A DNA stretch of 8,037 bases from Chloroflexota bacterium (GTDB lineage: Bacteria > Chloroflexota > Anaerolineae > Anaerolineales > DRMV01), in contig JAADEP010000156.1 in the NCBI GenBank assembly GCA_013153335.1, forward strand, positions 1 through 8,037, given 5' to 3'. Made by a program: the position numbers and the translations under genes. Below the pieces are notes generated by a model. It saw only the letters and a list, made by a program, of their open reading frames with translations, was not told the origin of the DNA and did not search any database. Below, piece by piece: positions 4,858 through 8,037 of the stretch. Positions within the stretch are counted from its first letter, which is position 1. Every line of letters starts with the position of its first letter.

Positions 4858-6165
4858 ATGGGCCGGTTTATCATTGAAGGCGGCTATCCTTTGAGCGGTG
4901 AAGTCACGCCCGCTGGCAACAAGAACGCGGCACTGCCTTTGCTCGCGGCAACGCTGTTGACCGATGAGCCCGTCATTCTGCACAATGTGCCCCAAATCCA
5001 GGACGTGCAGACCATGCGCGCGCTGCTCGAAAGCCTGGGCGTTCAGATTACCCCTCTGGCCGAGCGCACCTGGCGCGTGCACGCCAAACACGTCTCGCCC
5101 ACCGATCTCGACCCTGACTTGAGCCGGCGCATTCGCGCGTCGATTCTGCTGGCCGGGCCTATGAGCGCGCGCGCGGGCCAAATTACCTTGCCGCCCCCAG
5201 GCGGGGACGTGATCGGCCGGCGACGGGTTGACACGCATTTGTTGGCGCTCAAGGCCTTGGGCGTCGAAGCTCATTACCAACGTTTCGCCAAGCGTTTCTA
5301 CTTCAAAGTCAAACCGCAGGGCTTGCGCGGGGCCGATATCCTCCTGGACGAAGCTTCGGTCACCGCGACCGAAAACGCGCTTATGGCCGCGGTCTTGGCC
5401 AAGGGCACGACGGTGATCCGCAACGCGGCTTCGGAGCCGCACGTCCAAGAACTCGCGCACATGCTCAACCAGATGGGCGCGCGCATTGAAGGTATCGGGA
5501 CCAATACGTTGCGCATTGAAGGAGTAGAGCGCCTTCATGGTACTGAGTTTACCATTGGTCCGGACTATTTGGAGGTGGTGAGTTACATTGGCGCGGCCGT
5601 GGTTACCCGCGGCTCAATCCGCATCCGAAACGCGGGGCCGCAATATCTGGACATGGTTCGGTTAGTTTTCCGGCGTTTGGGGGTGGATTGGGTCGTTGAG
5701 GGCGACGATATCCTCGTCCCAGCGGACCAGGCGCTGACCATCGAGCCGGATTTGGGCGAGGCCATCCCCAAAATCACAACCATGCCTTGGCCCGGCTTCC
5801 CGACCGACTTGATGAGCATCGCCATTGTGGTCGCGACCCAAGCCCGGGGCAGCGTGCTCTTCCATGACTGGATGTACCCGAGCCGCATGTTCTTTATCGA
5901 CAAATTGGTGAGTATGGGCGCGCAAATCGTCTTATGCGATCCGCACCGCGCCATCGTGATCGGGCCGAGCGTGTTGGTGGGCGAACGGATGGAAAGCCCC
6001 GACATCCGCGCGGGGATGGCTTTGGTGCTGGCCGCGCTGGCCGCGCAAGGCCGATCGGAAATCCGTAACATTCGGCAGATCGACCGGGGTTATGAGCGGG
6101 TCGATGAAAAGCTGCGACAGCTGGGCGCCCGGATCATGCGTCTGGAAGATGACGGCGCTTCCTGA
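4858..6165 (+). CDS. murA: UDP-N-acetylglucosamine 1-carboxyvinyltransferase, Asp-type variant
   Basis: MurA transfers enolpyruvate from phosphoenolpyruvate to UDP-GlcNAc in the cytoplasm, the first committed step of peptidoglycan synthesis. The 435 residues match the family length and two-lobed EPSP-synthase-like repeat structure. Conserved elements include GNKNAALPLL with K22, the IGRRRVD loop (R122), GFPTD with D317, IRAG with R384 and QIDRGYERVDEKL with R414, counterparts of E. coli K22, R120, D305, R371 and R397. The key difference is in the active-site loop: PGGDVIGRRRVD has Asp117 (codon 5206-5208) where E. coli has Cys115 (GGCTIGARPVD). Asp at this position is known in natural MurAs such as mycobacterial and chlamydial ones, and is linked to fosfomycin insensitivity. 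The C-terminal lobe also differs, with HDWMYPSRMFFIDKL in place of the usual ENRFMHVPEL-type segment and PDYLEVVSY in place of PDRIETGTF. It could be the housekeeping enzyme of this lineage or a paralogue with shifted substrate. Start: ATG 4858 with AAGGAG six bases upstream. Confidence 0.92.
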   Translation: MGRFIIEGGYPLSGEVTPAGNKNAALPLLAATLLTDEPVILHNVPQIQDVQTMRALLESLGVQITPLAERTWRVHAKHVSPTDLDPDLSRRIRASILLAGPMSARAGQITLPPPGGDVIGRRRVDTHLLALKALGVEAHYQRFAKRFYFKVKPQGLRGADILLDEASVTATENALMAAVLAKGTTVIRNAASEPHVQELAHMLNQMGARIEGIGTNTLRIEGVERLHGTEFTIGPDYLEVVSYIGAAVVTRGSIRIRNAGPQYLDMVRLVFRRLGVDWVVEGDDILVPADQALTIEPDLGEAIPKITTMPWPGFPTDLMSIAIVVATQARGSVLFHDWMYPSRMFFIDKLVSMGAQIVLCDPHRAIVIGPSVLVGERMESPDIRAGMALVLAALAAQGRSEIRNIRQIDRGYERVDEKLRQLGARIMRLEDDGAS

Positions 6166-6177
6166 AAAACGAGCCTT

Positions 6178-6224
6178 AAAAGCCCAGGGGGAAGGAACCG
6201 AACAGGTTGGGCGCCTTCCCCCTG
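6178..6224 (-). terminator. Terminator between convergent murA and formate dehydrogenase genes
   Basis: CAGGGGGAAGG (6185-6195) and CCTTCCCCCTG (6214-6224) form a perfect 11-base-pair stem, with a small internal AACC/GGTT pairing in the loop. Read on the minus strand the stem is followed by GGC and four T residues (6181-6178), so it best fits termination of the formate dehydrogenase operon. There is no T tract on the plus-strand side, so service to murA is less certain. Confidence 0.7.
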
Positions 6225-6252
6225 ACCAGAACCGAACAACCGAGCAGCACAG

Positions 6253-8037
6253 TTATCGCCGGCCCCGCGTGAGCCAGACCGGATTCGCCAAGGCCTCTTC
6301 AGGCGCCGGGTCGACCCGCACTGGCGTAGCTTTGTAATGCGGAATTTTCGCCTGGGGGTCGAGCGCGTCGAGGGTGAGCAGATTGGCGGCCGCTTCGACA
6401 AAGTGGAAGGGCAGGAAGAGCACGCCCGGCGTGGTTTTGGTTGTCACATGAGCGCGAGCGACCACCGAGCCCCGACGCGAGCTCACCCGAATCGGATCGC
6501 CATCGGCAATGCCCAAAGCTTCGGCATCGATGGGGTGGATCTCCACAATGGGCATGGGGAAGAGCGCGTCGAGCTCGGAGTGCCGGGTGAGCGTACCTCC
6601 GTGCCAATGCTCGAGCAAGCGCCCGGTGGTCAGCGTAAAGGGATATTTGCGCGAAGCCGGCTCGGGTGCTTCGACAAAATCCAACGGGAAGAAGCGGCCC
6701 TTGCCGCGCGGGAAGCCCTGGGCATATAAGTAGGGCGTCCCAGGGTGATCCGGACTGGGGACGGGCCATTGAAGCCCGACCCGCTCAATCCGATCGTACG
6801 AGATACCCCGGAACGCGGGCACCGCGCGCGCGATTTCATCCCAAATTTCTCGGGGATGGGTGTAGGACCAGCCCGCGCTGTAAGGCAGGCCGAGCTTGGC
6901 TTCGATGCGCTGGGCCAAATCGGCCAAAATCTGCCAATCGGGCCGGGCCTCGCCTCGCGGGGCAATGGCTTGTCGAACCCGCTGCACCCGGCGGTCGGTG
7001 TTGGTAAAGGTGCCATCCTTTTCCGCGAACGAGGCCGCGGGCAAGAACACATCGGCATAGGCCGCGGTTTCGTTGAGGAAGAGGTCTTGCACCACAATAA
7101 ACTCGGCCTCGCGCAGGTGCGCCTCGGCTTCAGCCAGATTGGGCTCAGACATGAGCGGGTTCTCGCCCATGATGTACAGCGCGCGTACCCCATCAGGCCC
7201 GATCGCCTTGATGATCTCCGGCACGGTAAGCCCGGGCTCTAAGGGCAAAGTCCCGGGGGGCAGGTTCCAGACCTTCTCCCAGTGTGCGGCCGCGGCCGGG
7301 TCCGAGACTTTCATGTAACCCGGATATACGCTGTTGAGCACGCCCACGTCGGACGCGCCCTGGACGTTGTTCTGCCCACGCAACGGATTGAGCCCGGTCC
7401 CTGGCTTGCCCACGTGGCCTGTCAAGAGCGCCAAATGCACCAGCGAAAGCACACTGGCCGTGCCATGGGCGAACTGGGTCATACCCATGCCCCAGAAAAT
7501 CATGGCTCGGCCTGCCTGGGCATAAAGCCGCGCGGCTTCAACGATATGCTCTTTGGGCACCCCGGTTACCTGCTCCGCGTATTCGGGGGTGAACTTCTCC
7601 ATGGCCTGGGCGAATTCCTCGAAGCCTTCGGTGTGCTCTCGCACAAAGGCTTCGTTATACCAACCCTCTTTGATGATGACGTGGGCCATGGCCGAGAACA
7701 AAGGCACGTTGGTACCGGGCTTCAAAGGCAGCCACAACGTCGCGTAATCGGCCAGCTCGATGCGTCGCGGGTCGACTACAATCAGTTTGACGCCCCGCTC
7801 CGCGACCGCACGCTTGATGAACGCGCCGATCACCGGATGGTTTTCGGTCGTGTTCGAACCGGCTACGAGCGCGACCTCGGTCTCGAAGACCTCGAGCGCG
7901 GTGTTGCTCATCGCGGCCGAGCCGATGGCAGCGCCCAAAGCCGCGACCGTGGACGCGTGGCACAAGCGCGCGCAATGATCCACACTGTGGGTTTGGAAGA
8001 GCGCGCGGAAGAGCTTTTGCAAGAGGTAGTTGTCCTC
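6253..8037 (-). CDS. fdhA: Formate dehydrogenase catalytic (alpha) subunit, molybdopterin type, 5' end missing
   Basis: This subunit oxidises formate to CO2 at a Mo- or W-bis-pterin centre, passing electrons to iron-sulfur clusters and, in many bacteria, to NAD-reducing partner subunits. The last 594 residues are visible. The frame stays open through the right edge (EDNYLLQKLFRALF), so the N-terminal cluster-binding region is outside the window. The internal TTG near 8022 is not a real start. Motifs in order: VDHCARLCHASTVAALG, whose second Cys (codon 7960-7962) followed by His aligns with Sec140-His141 of E. coli FdhF; GMGMTQFAHG; NPLRGQNNVQGASDVG, containing the conserved active-site Arg; YIMGENPLMSEPN; ADVFLPAASFAEKDGTFTN. 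The C-terminal molybdopterin-dinucleotide-binding domain follows (YPFTLTTGRLLEHWHGG, IHPIDAEALGIADGDPIRV), and the protein ends at TAA 6253-6255. It is therefore a Cys-type enzyme, not a selenoprotein. It is the last gene of its operon and ends before a strong terminator. Accessory subunits would lie to the right. Other names used for such genes are fdhF and fdsA. Confidence 0.95.
   Translation of the reverse strand, partial: EDNYLLQKLFRALFQTHSVDHCARLCHASTVAALGAAIGSAAMSNTALEVFETEVALVAGSNTTENHPVIGAFIKRAVAERGVKLIVVDPRRIELADYATLWLPLKPGTNVPLFSAMAHVIIKEGWYNEAFVREHTEGFEEFAQAMEKFTPEYAEQVTGVPKEHIVEAARLYAQAGRAMIFWGMGMTQFAHGTASVLSLVHLALLTGHVGKPGTGLNPLRGQNNVQGASDVGVLNSVYPGYMKVSDPAAAAHWEKVWNLPPGTLPLEPGLTVPEIIKAIGPDGVRALYIMGENPLMSEPNLAEAEAHLREAEFIVVQDLFLNETAAYADVFLPAASFAEKDGTFTNTDRRVQRVRQAIAPRGEARPDWQILADLAQRIEAKLGLPYSAGWSYTHPREIWDEIARAVPAFRGISYDRIERVGLQWPVPSPDHPGTPYLYAQGFPRGKGRFFPLDFVEAPEPASRKYPFTLTTGRLLEHWHGGTLTRHSELDALFPMPIVEIHPIDAEALGIADGDPIRVSSRRGSVVARAHVTTKTTPGVLFLPFHFVEAAANLLTLDALDPQAKIPHYKATPVRVDPAPEEALANPVWLTRGRR

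Noticed and set aside
4717..5538. Long 273-codon open frame on the minus strand opposite the 5' half of murA
   Set aside because: Its translation is rich in Arg, Gln and His with no recognisable domain. It mirrors the codon bias of murA, which is unmistakable on the plus strand. It is a high-GC shadow.

Overview
The window looks like a piece of a bacterial chromosome from a GC-rich, possibly thermophilic lineage, most likely Chloroflexota (Anaerolineae/Thermoflexus-like). This is an inference from gene content: a threonine-proline-rich segment of the kind common in exported Chloroflexota proteins, a DUF2726 protein ending in a topoisomerase-type zinc ribbon, and a MurA of the type with Asp in place of the catalytic Cys. 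No tRNA, rRNA, CRISPR array, complete insertion sequence or integrase was found.

Layout. Positions 1-42 hold what is probably the last 13 codons of an ABC transporter ATPase (LivF/LivG-like). Positions 43-478 are non-coding apart from a good sigma-70-type promoter (346-374). An AT-richer gene for an unrecognised membrane-anchored, Cys- and Trp-rich protein follows (497-1297). Positions 1298-1762 hold no convincing intact gene, only a degraded Thr-Pro-rich reading frame. On the minus strand, 1763-2441 encodes a DUF2726/zinc-ribbon protein split by a one-base frameshift in an A6 run. The plus strand then carries a compact ribosomal-protein operon: promoter (2560-2588), L10-type autoregulatory leader ending in an attenuator (about 2596-2738), rplJ with a TTG start (2772-3335), rplL (3390-3773) and a terminator. 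A SIMPL/DUF541 exported protein (3910-4677, minus) is divergent from murA (4858-6165, plus). murA converges on the 3' part of a formate dehydrogenase catalytic-subunit gene (6253-8037, minus), which runs off the right edge. A strong hairpin lies between these two.

How the genes work together. rplJ and rplL make the ribosomal stalk base L10 and the L7/L12 stalk. The leader is placed so that excess L10 could repress both. murA makes the first committed peptidoglycan precursor. The formate dehydrogenase subunit belongs to a separate redox operon lying mostly to the right. The other genes look like independent units, and nothing here forms an obvious defence or biosynthetic cluster.

The most notable points are the Asp-for-Cys MurA with a divergent substrate loop, the attenuated L10 leader on an rplJL operon detached from its usual neighbours, the homopolymer frameshift in the DUF2726 gene, and the orphan Cys/Trp-rich anchored protein. 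I see no clear evidence of a wholly new system.
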